Below are positions 1-9,344 of a DNA stretch of 64,000 nt, piece by piece. The notes beneath the pieces were generated by a model. The model ran no database searches, had not been told where the DNA came from, and saw only the letters and a program-made list of their open reading frames with translations. This DNA is from Macrostomum hystrix (lineage: Eukaryota > Platyhelminthes > Macrostomidae): NCBI GenBank assembly GCA_950097015.1, contig CATNEN010000001.1:13909501-13973500 (forward strand). Reading direction: 5' to 3'. Position numbers and translations under genes: made by a program. Position 1 is the first letter of the stretch; every line of letters starts with the position of its first letter.

Positions 1-690
1 CTCTGGCACCTCGAAGCGATGCTGGGAGATTGTCACAGGTGATGAGACCTGGGTCTACCAGTACGACCCGGAAACCAAGCAGCAGTCGGCAGTTTGGCTC
101 CTTCCGGATGATGCCACTCCAACGAAGGTCAAGCGGGCCCGCAGCGTCGGGAAGCAGATGGTGGCGACTTTCTTCAGCCAGGCTGGCCACCTGGCGACTG
201 TAGCGCTCCAAGACAGGCGTACAGTCAATGCCGACTGGTACATCAACCAGTGCCTGCCGCTGGTGTTTGATGCGTGGCGCAGACGCCGGCCGCGCACCGG
301 ACTTCGTGGCCTGCTGCTGCACCACGACAATGCCAGTGCGCACACGGCTGCTGCAACATTGGCATTTCTGACCGAGAATGGAGTCCAGCTGGTGACGCAT
401 CCTGCATATTCGCCGGACCTGGCACCCTGCGACTTCTTTCTCTTCCCTTTGGTGAAGAACCAACTGCGCGGGACTCGGTTTGAGAGCCCTGAAGCAGCAA
501 GAATCGAGTTCGAGCGGGTGGTTTCAGCAGTGCCTGAAGAACAGTGGGCTGGAGCCTGGACGCAGTGGTTTCACCGAATGAGGAAATGTGCACAAGCTGG
601 TGGCAACTACTTTGAAAAATTGTGACAGAGAATTTACCTCAGACACTTTTGGTTTTGGTGCATCTCAAAACTTTCAGTACACCCCTCGTA
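1..690 (+). mobile_element. mariner transposon, right part
   Basis: This is the 3' part of a mariner element; its left end lies outside the window. The right terminal inverted repeat is seen at about 659-690, ending ACACCCCTCG followed by TA, which fits mariner insertion at TA. The transposase reads toward this end. The insertion cuts a minus-strand ORF of an older element: the last codons of that ORF, up to its stop at 674, are read from the mariner TIR. Confidence 0.85.
2..625 (+). CDS. mariner-family transposase (DD34D), 5'-truncated by window edge
   Basis: This is a cut-and-paste DNA transposase of the Tc1/mariner superfamily. The reading frame is open from base 2 to the stop at 623-625, giving about 207 codons; the N-terminal helix-turn-helix region is outside the window. 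The catalytic block is visible in order: GDETW (first Asp), HHDNASAH (second Asp) and YSPDLAPCDFFLFP (third Asp). I count 34 residues between the second and third Asp, which is the mariner signature. The C-terminus ends NYFEKL. No stop or frameshift is seen here, so this copy may be recent, but its full integrity cannot be judged. It lies in the same orientation as the TIR that follows it. Confidence 0.9.
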   Translation, partial: SGTSKRCWEIVTGDETWVYQYDPETKQQSAVWLLPDDATPTKVKRARSVGKQMVATFFSQAGHLATVALQDRRTVNADWYINQCLPLVFDAWRRRRPRTGLRGLLLHHDNASAHTAAATLAFLTENGVQLVTHPAYSPDLAPCDFFLFPLVKNQLRGTRFESPEAARIEFERVVSAVPEEQWAGAWTQWFHRMRKCAQAGGNYFEKL

Positions 691-1354
691 GTACAACTGT
701 CGGGAGAAGTAACATCACGATGGCTGAAAACAACCATCTTATCAGTATGTGCCTTTTCTTTTTCTTCACTTTGGTTGGTGGTTTATTGGTGTTTATTGAA
801 TATCGTTGGTCTTCTGTCTCTCCAATTGGTGGAGTAAGGCGCATAGAAAAGTGCCATGGGTTGTTGCATCCTGATGGTCTGGTTTGTTGGTTATACCAGG
901 TTGGTTTTTTCATATCGAATGTTAATGGTGTATTGAGAGTTTGCGGTACGGTACTTGTAGTATCCGTTCTCATGTCGATCCACGTTGTTGGTTCATCATA
1001 GACATGATCGTCATCCTTTTCCATCGACGTACCGTAGTCACTTTTAGTCTGAGAAGATCTATCGTGCTTCGAGTAGTACGATTCGGTATTCACTGCTTTA
1101 TTGTGTCCATTCTGTCCTTCCGATAAATTGACAGGGGTTATGTTTTCGTATTCGAGATCAGGTTTGTACTTGGGTGTCGAAGGCGGTGTCTCTGTCAAGT
1201 CGATGTCATCGACTAAAATTTGTAGCATGCTGATGCTTTCTTCAGACGTGTTGTGTGAATTTGTCGCACTGTGGTCCTCATTACTCCTTTCTGTGGATGT
1301 GGACAATTCATCTATGCCTTCTTTGTTTTGCAGAACTTTTGAAAGATCGCTCAT
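674..1354 (-). pseudogene. Second ORF of the LTR element, C-terminus cut by mariner
   Basis: The product is unrecognised. About 220 codons belong to the original gene; the last five codons and the stop come from the mariner TIR at 674-690. The visible part is acidic, Ser/Thr/Asp-rich and probably disordered for about 195 residues. It then has a basic cluster (KVKKKKRH) followed by a hydrophobic stretch, WLFSAIVMLLLP, that could be a membrane segment or a signal anchor. The frame is also open upstream of the ATG for about 24 codons, until stops in an AT-rich microsatellite, so the start is uncertain. It follows gag in the same direction once the recombinase element is ignored, so it probably belongs to that retroelement. 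It could be a membrane or envelope-like ORF, but no cysteine-rich ectodomain is visible. Confidence 0.5.
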
Positions 1355-1540
1355 CGTTGGAATTTTGAATAATCCTTTGATTTGTTGTTGTAATTGCTTT
1401 CGTTCAATGTGTTGACAGGTGTTGAAGATTATTAATTATTAAAATTATTAAATAAGATTATTATTATTATTATCAAAAAGATTATTGTTTACCGATTGTA
1501 CCATATGACTAAGCTTATTGTTACTGTGGTTTGGCATACT

Positions 1541-1612
1541 CGACTTGAAGCATTATTTAACGCTGAAGCATTGTTTAACGCCGATTGTTTAATCCCGATT
1601 GTTTAACGATGC
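1541..1612 (+). repeat. Subterminal repeats of the recombinase element
   Basis: Four imperfect copies of a motif close to CGATTGTTTAACG follow one another inside the left TIR: gcattatttaacg, gcattgtttaacg, gattgtttaatcc and gattgtttaacgatg. The last copy, 15 bp (GATTGTTTAACGATG, about 1597-1611), recurs exactly in inverted orientation at about 3513-3527 inside the right TIR. Spaced copies just inside the TIRs would suit recombinase binding sites, which is inference. Confidence 0.6.
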
Positions 1613-1826
1613 CTCATCGAATCAGAAACGTTCTAGACTTCACTGAGTGTGTATTGTCTATGGCTACAACTGTGCCATATGGAGTGAAAAGCAGTAGAGG
1701 AATACATAGGTTGGACTCTGCTAAGCTGTGCCATAGACTATTGGAGCGAAAAGGAGTAGAGAAATGCAAAGGGTTTGCGTTTAAAAATACAAGTTATAAG
1801 TTTCACTGTCTGCACTGATTCCAAAA

Positions 1827-3311
1827 ATGCATCTAATACATTGGAAAAACTTGCCGACCGACTCTTTTAACGGAGTATCTGCTAGCGAAATGGATTTTCT
1901 TTCAATGCTGAGTGCAACGGACCACTCGGAGGACGCTGATCTACTGGAATTTGTCAACTTCTTAGAAGATCCCGCCCGTGAAGATCAGTCGGTGCTGGAC
2001 ATATCATTACCGGATCTACCTGGTGACGCACCACTGTCGGTTGACGATCTCGATCGCATTGAAATCGATTCGCTACCCAAGAATACGCGAGAACAGATGT
2101 TCCAACATGGAAAAGCATTTGTGGAGTTTCTACGAAGACAAACTGAAGTGTCCCCTGAGACGATTTCGCAGACCATGCTGAATGAGTTTCTATGTTTCTA
2201 CTACTTTTCGTTAAAGAAAGCTGACGGAGGAAGGTACGCACCTGCGTCCTTGGTTTGCATCCGTGCCGGCATTCAGCGCTACTTTTGCATCGTTCTTAAG
2301 CGTTCTGTGGATATCATTTCTGGAGGAGAGTTTGCTGCCGCTAACAGAATGCTACGCGTCAAAGTACGCGAATACAATGGATCTGGTGCTTTCAGAAGAC
2401 AATATCCGCCAATTGAGGAAGGAGACCTAGAGCGATTGCGGAAATACTTTGATAGAAGCACAGCAGAACGTGTTCAGGATGAAGTGCTCTTCACATTACT
2501 CTATACATTAGGTGAGCGCGGCCAAGAACATCTTAAATATCTCAAGAAGAAGGGCACCTTGGTAGAAGGAATAGATGCTGATAGCCAACCATATCTGAGC
2601 CTGCCAGATCTGCCAACGAAGAATCAATCGACTGATCCAACGCGTGCTAAGAACAACTCAGCAAAGCAAGCTCGCCTCTATGGACAGCAGCGAGATCTTG
2701 TCGTCGACTACTTAAAGCTGCTACCGGAGAACACAAAAGATTCATCCTTCTTTCCACGCCCACTGGCAAACGATGGAAGCGGTAACCTTCGTTTTTCAAG
2801 TAACCAGGTTAGAGGCATTAATTGGCTAGCTAACTTCAAGCGTCACCTGAGCGAGATCTGCAAGTTGTCAAAAATGTACACTAATCATTGCATCCGGGTC
2901 ACGCGTATTTCGGATTTGCATGAATGTGGACACAAGCTGGACGAAATCATGACTATTACTGGGCAGAGGGCCAAGTCGACTGTCCGGCGTTACTTGTCGA
3001 GAAGACGCGATCGGTCCATTAAACAAGTTTCGATTGCTCTAAGTAAAGCGCTGGAGCGACCACTAGCAACTACAAGTAACTTGAATACCGATGTCAAGCC
3101 GTTATGCGATGGGGCTGCCGAAGGTGCTGACGATGTTGTAGCGCCAATGATGGTAATCGAGTCTAGCGTCGGAGCCTCTGCCACTAGTGCTGAGGCGGCG
3201 GAGCCGGGGATTGTGCATGTGACAGCCAACGACAGCGAGAAAAAAACAACAGTCGTCCTAAATTTCAACGGAAAATTCGAAAACTGCAGCTTCCAAATCA
3301 AAGGGACGTAA
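1827..3311 (+). CDS. Crypton-like tyrosine recombinase
   Basis: The 494-residue protein belongs to the tyrosine recombinase fold used by Cryptons and by the domesticated DUF3504 proteins. Residues about 90-160 form a helical N-terminal (SAM-like) DNA-binding region. The catalytic part carries Arg231 (LGERGQEHLK), His354-x2-Arg357 (TNHCIRVTR) and the nucleophile candidate Tyr389 (RRYLSRR). The position usually held by His in a GH motif is GQ (Gly379-Gln380), a departure also seen in some animal relatives. The C-terminal 90 residues are low complexity. The first ATG is used; Met22 is an alternative start. An AATAAA follows 31 bases after the stop. The frame is intact, and the gene lies between TIRs, which argues for a transposon rather than a host gene. 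Confidence 0.82.
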   Translation: MHLIHWKNLPTDSFNGVSASEMDFLSMLSATDHSEDADLLEFVNFLEDPAREDQSVLDISLPDLPGDAPLSVDDLDRIEIDSLPKNTREQMFQHGKAFVEFLRRQTEVSPETISQTMLNEFLCFYYFSLKKADGGRYAPASLVCIRAGIQRYFCIVLKRSVDIISGGEFAAANRMLRVKVREYNGSGAFRRQYPPIEEGDLERLRKYFDRSTAERVQDEVLFTLLYTLGERGQEHLKYLKKKGTLVEGIDADSQPYLSLPDLPTKNQSTDPTRAKNNSAKQARLYGQQRDLVVDYLKLLPENTKDSSFFPRPLANDGSGNLRFSSNQVRGINWLANFKRHLSEICKLSKMYTNHCIRVTRISDLHECGHKLDEIMTITGQRAKSTVRRYLSRRRDRSIKQVSIALSKALERPLATTSNLNTDVKPLCDGAAEGADDVVAPMMVIESSVGASATSAEAAEPGIVHVTANDSEKKTTVVLNFNGKFENCSFQIKGT

Positions 3312-3341
3312 GTCGCCAAGTTTCGTCATTTCAATATAGGG

Positions 3342-3347
3342 AATAAA
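3342..3347 (+). terminator. Polyadenylation signal AATAAA of the recombinase gene
   Basis: A canonical AATAAA lies 31 bp after the recombinase stop codon and before the right TIR. It is on the same strand and suggests that the transcript ends inside the element. Confidence 0.5.
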
Positions 3348-3555
3348 CTATATCGAGGTCCCATAACAATGTGAACGGAATAGTAATATTTATTGCTTGT
3401 ATTGTAAAACACGTTATTAGTTTTGTTAATGCGAAATGTTGTTTTGATTTGTTTTAATTCCAAAATATAACTCAATATAGCTAACCAATAGTCTATGGTT
3501 AAATCTGCGAAACATCGTTAAACAATCAACTTCTCTGTGAAACGTTGTTAGTATG

Positions 3556-4929
3556 CTAAACCATAGCAACAATACTTTCTCTTGGCGAGGGAGTCGATAA
3601 CTCTTCAAACAATGAACCCATTATGCAGCTACTGTCGTTGCTTATGTTGTCGTTCTGTATTTTCTGTGTTGACTCATTGATAAGGTAAACATTTTTATCT
3701 TCTGTATCCTCTGTTTCCTTTTGTGGCATGGGCGGCTCTTTCGAATGGTCGCTTTCGATTATAGTAACATAGGCTGCACCATCGTTGTCCAGATGAAGGT
3801 CATTGATTTCTTGCTCCTTCTTTTGTTTCTCAAGTTCATCAAGAACATTGACGGAAAAGTCTGGCATAAGATCTTCAATCTTGAACTTTGGTTCAATAGT
3901 TTGAGTGTATTCAGGCTCAATAGCTTGAGTGTATTGTCGACGGACTTGCGTTGGTTGTCTTGGAGGTGGAGGATTTCTTTGTTGACGATAAGGTACGATG
4001 GCATTAGATGGTCTGCTATCTTGTTGTCGACTATTTGTCCAATTACGGTTTGAAAGCTGTCTTGGAGGACGAGTCCAATTGGTCTGTCGATTGTCATTGT
4101 ATGAACGTGGGTTGCCACGTGATCTGCAGTCTCTAGCATAATGACCGATCCTTCCACAGGTATAGCAAGTTGATGTGTGTAAGTATCTTTGTTGTGGTTG
4201 TGGATAGGAATACCTCTGCTGTTGTGGTACAATAGCAGAAGTTTGGTGTTGCTGCATGAGTTTGCTTAATTGTTCTGCTAGTTGTGTCGTGTCACTATTA
4301 TGAGTAGTCATAAGATGCATTCCACAACGGAGCAATTGTTCCTCTGTGTTAATAGTTTCTCTCAGCAGTCTATCTCGCAAAGTAGGCTGTGCGTTGTTAA
4401 TCACATGAAGTATTAAGCTTTGTTCCCGGTCTTCAAGACGTTGTCTTTCTCGTGCAGCTGATTCGGCAGGTCCTATAGGTTGAGCTCCTTGATCCAATGG
4501 TGGAGGCTGATGTAATGCTTTGACGATCTTACGGATGTCATCAACAAAGGTGAGAAAACTCTCAGTGGAACTCATTTTTCGATTATGAAGTTTATGAAGG
4601 AGTACCGATCTGTTTGTTCCACATCGTGCGAATTGTGCTCTCAGTTGGGTAACTAGAGCTTGATAATCTTGTTGTACTGCAGCTGTCAATTTTCCATAGA
4701 TTTCTCGGGCTGTTCCTTGTAACAGTGGAGGTAGGAGGAGTGCTTTCTCTGCATTCTGTAATCCATATTCGCGTGAGACCAAATCAAAGTGATCAATGAA
4801 TTTGTTGAAATCTTTATCCATTGTATACATTCCGACCGTTTCCCTAATGTCACGATGGACCTGATAGTTTCTTCGTGCCATATTCGCAACTGGGTACGGA
4901 AATAATTCAAGTTCTGGATCGATGTTCAA
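3556..4929 (-). pseudogene. Retrotransposon Gag, 3' end interrupted by the recombinase element
   Basis: This is a Gag-like protein of a Ty3/Gypsy-type LTR element. About 451 residues are original; the last six codons and the stop come from the TIR of the inserted recombinase element (3556-3574). The N-terminal half has a capsid-like helical region (LLLPPLLQGTAREIYGKL, LHKLHNRKMSSTESFLTFV). It is followed by a Gln-rich linker and one zinc knuckle, CYTCGRIGHYARDC (CCHC). An acidic tail follows. No protease or reverse transcriptase lies downstream in the 1-3.5 kb available, so the element is either gag-only, internally deleted, or continues beyond the mariner. The start at 4929 is the first ATG after an untranslated leader and the putative primer site. 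Confidence 0.75.
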
Positions 4930-6085
4930 GGGTTCGTCCAGATTGACTTCTCTGACAAGATTTAGTGTGAATAAAAAGTGTGTGTGTGCGTGTGCGTGTG
5001 TATCAACAAAATGAAAATGGTTTACACGGGGGAATTATTTACTCAGGACAAGGGAGAAAATTTTATACAAGGCAGGGAACGTATGCCGCTTTCAACGCTG
5101 AAAAGGGGTTATTGAAATGAGAGCCGGTGAGTTCAGTCGCGCGATTCCCAGGTGTGCAAACAATAGAGCGAAGTGACGCATGTGGCTTATGTGCAAACAA
5201 TATCCGGTAGGGACAGCAAAATTTTTCAGAGAGATGACGCAACAAAACTTTTATGAAACGGTGGATCAAAGGCAATAATGATGAGTTGCAAAAATTTTTT
5301 CTTTTTACTTTTTTGTTAAAACGATTCGAAAGTTGTAACGCAAAAAAATTTAGTATCTCGGCCTGGGCTTGATTGCAAGGCCTGGGCGAGATCACCAGTT
5401 AAAGAGTTTTGGCGTGTTGATCAGACACACGAAACTCCCACTTCTAGACAATGGGGAACAATTGCCTAGGAATTTATAACAGTCACTTGAGACTTACTGC
5501 AATTGCTTCTTGTTCCTTGAGTAGTTTGTAGTCTTCTGGTCTTCGAAAGCCGGCGGTTCTTATTATCCTTGTTCTGGTCGACCGTGAGGTTTCGAGTCTG
5601 TGTTTCTTGAGTCTTTGTAGTCTTGTCTTCTTTGTCTTCTTGGCAGCTGCTTGAGTTTGTCTGTTGGCCAATAAATGACGAGAGCGAATCAGATTACTTT
5701 TCGGTTTCCTCGAGCTCGGAATTCACAATAGAAACGTGCGCCCTAGTGAACAATTGAAATCTCTCGTGTATATCTCTAATAGGTCCTCCTGAAGAGCGTC
5801 TTCTTCGTTACCTCCGAAAGATAACGGATAACTCAAATCAAATCAATCAATAATCCTCTAGGAATGTATCCTAGGAAACAAGGAGGCCTTTCTCAAATGT
5901 ATCGACGATATGTGGCTCTCGTAAACTTAGTTCAATTCAACAACTATTGCTAGCAATAAATTACTCTGTCTAGTAAAGCGCTCACCACTTGTCTTTGCCT
6001 CAGAGATGAGTCCTCTTCTTCGTAAGATGTTTTGAAGTCCGGTGGACCGCTCCGAGTCTGAATTTTCAGCTCAGATTTTCGCTTG

Positions 6086-6093
6086 TATTTATA
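6086..6093 (-). promoter_or_regulatory. TATA box in the putative LTR
   Basis: The minus strand reads TATAAATA here, about 690 bp upstream of the end of the LTR and in the direction of gag. It is the best core-promoter candidate for the retroelement transcript. Confidence 0.45.
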
Positions 6094-6157
6094 GTAAAAT
6101 TTTGGAAAAAACCGGTTCTACTACCGGGTGTTTACTTAGGTCACACATATTTGTTTA

Positions 6158-6275
6158 GTGAGTCATGATTGTGAGTTTTACCATATTTGGAATATTGTGT
6201 AAATACAGATACAGAAACCGATGAGTCATAATTGTTTGTTTTACCATATTTGGAATTCAAGCAAATACAGCTGTC
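6158..6275. repeat. Two direct repeats upstream of the LTR TATA box
   Basis: The segment GAGTCAT(G/A)ATTGT...GTTTTACCATATTTGGAAT...AAATACAG occurs twice, about 61 bp apart, just upstream (on the minus strand) of the TATA box. Tandem copies in this position resemble enhancer repeats of retroviral-type U3 regions. AACCGGTTCT also occurs on both sides, at about 6110 and 6280. Confidence 0.5.
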
Positions 6276-6390
6276 AAGAACCGGTTCTCCGGTTTCATGT
6301 CACATGACTTTTTTCTAAAAATAGCGAATGACTCATTCCTAAAAATAGATTAAACGTTGTAGCTATGGTTTCCTTGTGACATTACTTTAA

Positions 6391-7793
6391 GTAGCGTGTT
6401 AAGCAAAAGCACATTTTACAACTCTCTACACTCTGTCATAGAGCTTTGAGTCAAGAAACTGCTCAGACAACTCCCCGCCAAACCCCCACTGACCAGAATG
6501 TTCCCCATTTTCTTTCTAAATGCTTTTTTTTCTTAGAAAGATGAATAAATTCTCAATATTTTAGTTGCAGCTTGTGCGTCCACCTGTTTCAGCTACTGAG
6601 CAGTGCTTAAATAAAGTTTAAGGAACTTTAAGGTCCTGCAGATACGTCTAGATAAAGGTAGGTGACCACCGAAGACGGAGATGATGCAGGCACATTCGGG
6701 TGACATGCTGATCAATTTTGAAGGCCTGACAAGGCCGCACTGAGGCGCAGTGCTAATTCATGTAGAGGGGGATATGAAATGGACTAGCGCTTATGGGAAA
6801 AGTCTGACTTTCGGCCAGAACCATTGAATTTCTCGACGGTCTGAAGAGCTGGCAGCTTGATTATTGTTTCAGAAGATGCGCGACAAACAGTTGGCCCGCG
6901 TTCTAGAGTTTCGTGTGCATGCGTTGCTCCGTTCGGGTGCAGCACAAAAAACTGTCGGGTTCTCCTGCAGAAAATTTTCAAATTTTCTTATTTTGAAAAG
7001 TTTATTACTTCACTCTATAGGTATTCACGTTTTCTACAATTAAGCTTCATTTCGCTGACACTGTACTAAGCTTGTAGGCACGATAAGCAGCTCTCACAGC
7101 GCGAGAAGTAGACCGGTGAGATCAGGTGCTTCGATGTATCTGTCTATCTTTACAACATTGTCTAGCTAGAGCATGGCTCCCAAACAGTAATTTTCTTCGA
7201 TATTCTACAAACTCAAAAAGTTAATTGACAAGCTTCCGTCAGACCTTGCAGCAACAGAGCCGCGGCATCCACCCCGCTGTGAAACGGAGCTAAATTGAGA
7301 AGTTCTAGCATCTGCTCACAAAGGAAGCCGGGCCACCTGGGTGAAGTGTCAATTGACATGACATGCTGACATTGTGCTGACAATGAGAACACGTCAATAA
7401 TCAGTTGGCAGTCAAATCAATTGAATAGTCCTGTTAGCAGTGCACTGGGCTCATTGGGGCAGCTAGCGGGCAAAGAATGCACTTCAAGCAACACAAGACT
7501 GTCTGGCCTGGCTTGCTTTGTGTATTGGGTACTCATGATGATTAGCAAGAAGCATTGCTGATTTTTGACCCATGAGACTTCTGATCGGCTGCATAAGGCT
7601 GCGTGGGTCACCTGAGAAGATTGTGCTGCATTTCTTCATGCAGAGATCGGTCAGGTCAGGAGCAACTTTTGAGATGTCTCAGACATCACCAACGCACAGC
7701 CAGGTGAGGCGTGTGGTGCTTTTGGACCTGAAATACTGGCTAGAAGTAGGTGGAAATCAACAAAACAATAGGTTTTAGGGCATTTTTGCTGCC
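6391..7793. other. No gene recognised
   Basis: This is an intergenic stretch with only short open frames, no conserved motif and no tandem array. It separates the transposon stack from the first minisatellite. Confidence 0.5.
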
Positions 7794-7802
7794 ATGTTTC
7801 TT

Positions 7803-8446
7803 AACACTCACTGTTCTCACACACCCACTGTTCTCACACACTCACTGTTCTCACATAATCACTGTTCTCACATAATCACTGTTCTCACACACTCACTGTT
7901 CTCAGACACTCACTGTTCTCACACACTCACTGTTCTCAGACACTCACTGTTCTCACATAATCACTGTTCTCACATAATCACTGTTCTCACACACTCACTG
8001 TTCTCAGACACTCACTGTTCTCACACACTCACTGTTCTCAGACACTCACTGTTCTCACATAATCACTGTTCTCACATAATCACTGTTCTCACACACTCAC
8101 TGTTCTCAGACACTCACTGTTCTCACACACTCACTGTTCTCACACACTCACTGTTCTCAGACACTCACTGTTCTCACACACTCACTGTTCTCACACACTC
8201 ACTGTTCTCACACACTCACTGTTCTCAGACACTCACTGTTCTCACACACTCACTGTTCTCACACACTCACTGTTCTCAGACACTCACTGTTCTCACACAC
8301 TCACTGTTCTCACACACTCACTGTTCTCACACACTCACTGTTCTCACACACTTACTGTTCTCACATAATCACTGTTCTCAGACACTCACTGTTCTCACAC
8401 ACTCACTGTTCTCACACACTCACTGCATTCAGACACTCACTGTTCT
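7803..8446. repeat. 17-bp minisatellite (CACTCACTGTTCTCACA)
   Basis: About 38 copies of a 17-bp unit with a few variants (cagacact, cataatca). Because 17 is not a multiple of 3, one frame stays open across the array with a 17-residue period; I treat that as non-coding. Confidence 0.9.
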
Positions 8447-8655
8447 CAAGACTTTGTTTTCAGAGAGTGTTTTGTTTTGTCCAGTCCATAGCAACAGGTC
8501 ATCGGTAACAGATTCGACTAGAACTGAGTGGGTGGATACAATGATGAAGGCGAGAATGCATCAGAGCTGCTTGGATTGGACAGTGTCAGGTGAGAGGCGG
8601 AACTCTGCCTTTCCTTATAAATTTCAGCTGAGCAGCAACCACTGTCAGCGCATGA

Positions 8656-8858
8656 AACCCTAGCAACTCGTCTCAAACCCTAGCAACTCGACTCAAACCC
8701 TAGCAACTCGACTCGAACCCTAGCAACTCGACTGAAACCCTAGCAACTCGACTCGAACCCTAGCAACTCGACTGAAACCCTAGCAACTCGACTCGAACCC
8801 TAGCAACTCGACTCGAAACCTAGCAACTCGACTCAAACCCCAGCAACTGGACTCAAAG
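8656..8858. repeat. 20-bp minisatellite (AACCCTAGCAACTCGACTCA)
   Basis: About ten copies of a 20-bp unit, varying at CTCAA/CTCGA/CTGAA. It is separate from the 17-bp array 200 bp upstream. Confidence 0.9.
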
Positions 8859-9344
8859 GCTCCGGCTAGCGAACAGTCGAGCCAAGACTCGAGGAGCAGA
8901 TCCGAAAGAAGCGAAGGCAACTACGACTTCTAGGCGTGATTGCCTTCTGTTTGAGCAGAGCGGGCCCAGAGGCCCTCGCAAGGCAGAACCGTCAAAGGAG
9001 AATTCCCACAGGCAGCAGCAAACAGCACTGAAAGTAGCTGCTGTTTGACTTCCATTTTTAACTATTCGCTACTCCCAGATTCGCAAGCAATCACGCCACT
9101 GCAATGCATTGTTTCAGTGGCAGAAAATGTAGGACTGTTCCAGATTTGCTCAGAAGGCTTGCAAATAAAGTTCCATTCACTTTCAGCGGTTCCAATTTCG
9201 CAGATGAAATTCAACTCCATTTGATGCAGGGACCCCGACAACTCAAGGCTATTTAATGCGTATAGCAGAGACCGCTTACCTGTCTTCATGCAGTCGCACT
9301 CTTACTCCACCAGAGTCCGATTTGAGCTGACTGCGAAATTCACA
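8859..9344 (+). promoter_or_regulatory. Upstream region of the PAN/glycine-rich gene
   Basis: There is no gene here. A TATA-like GGCTATTTAATG at about 9247-9258 lies roughly 90 bp before the ATG at 9345, which would leave a short 5' leader. It is a weak but well-placed core-promoter candidate. Confidence 0.3.

Larger units (their letters stand above)
1516..3574 (+). mobile_element. Tyrosine-recombinase transposon with terminal inverted repeats
   Basis: The element is about 2.06 kb. Its ends are a 25-bp inverted repeat (1516-1540 and 3550-3574) matching at 22 of 25 positions, core GGTTT(G/A)GCATACT. It contains one gene, for a Crypton-like tyrosine recombinase. The right TIR supplies the last codons and the stop of the interrupted minus-strand gag ORF, so the element inserted into an older retroelement. 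A possible 3-bp duplication (CTT at 1514-1516 and 3575-3577) is weak. Typical Cryptons lack TIRs, so this architecture is unusual. Confidence 0.7.
5397..6390 (-). repeat. Putative 5' LTR of the minus-strand retroelement (outer end approximate)
   Basis: The LTR is read on the minus strand and would end ...CTTTAACT at 5397, directly before a TGG-starting sequence that fits a primer-binding site (TGGTGATCTCGCCCAGG). ACT/AGT ends occur in some Gypsy-group elements. A TATA box lies inside on the same strand. The outer boundary is a guess, because the partner LTR is not in the window (it would lie left of the mariner). Confidence 0.4.

Noticed and set aside
1585-1818. 77-codon ORF upstream of the recombinase
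   Set aside because: It has no domain, overlaps the subterminal repeats, and stops just before the recombinase start.
1827-3311. Recombinase as a domesticated host gene
   Set aside because: It lies between TIRs, has its own polyadenylation signal and interrupts a retroelement, so a transposon is the better reading.
8656-8858. AACCCTA-containing repeats as interstitial telomere sequence
   Set aside because: The unit is 20 bp with GCAACTCGACT; only part resembles TTAGGG complement, and no pure telomeric hexamers occur.
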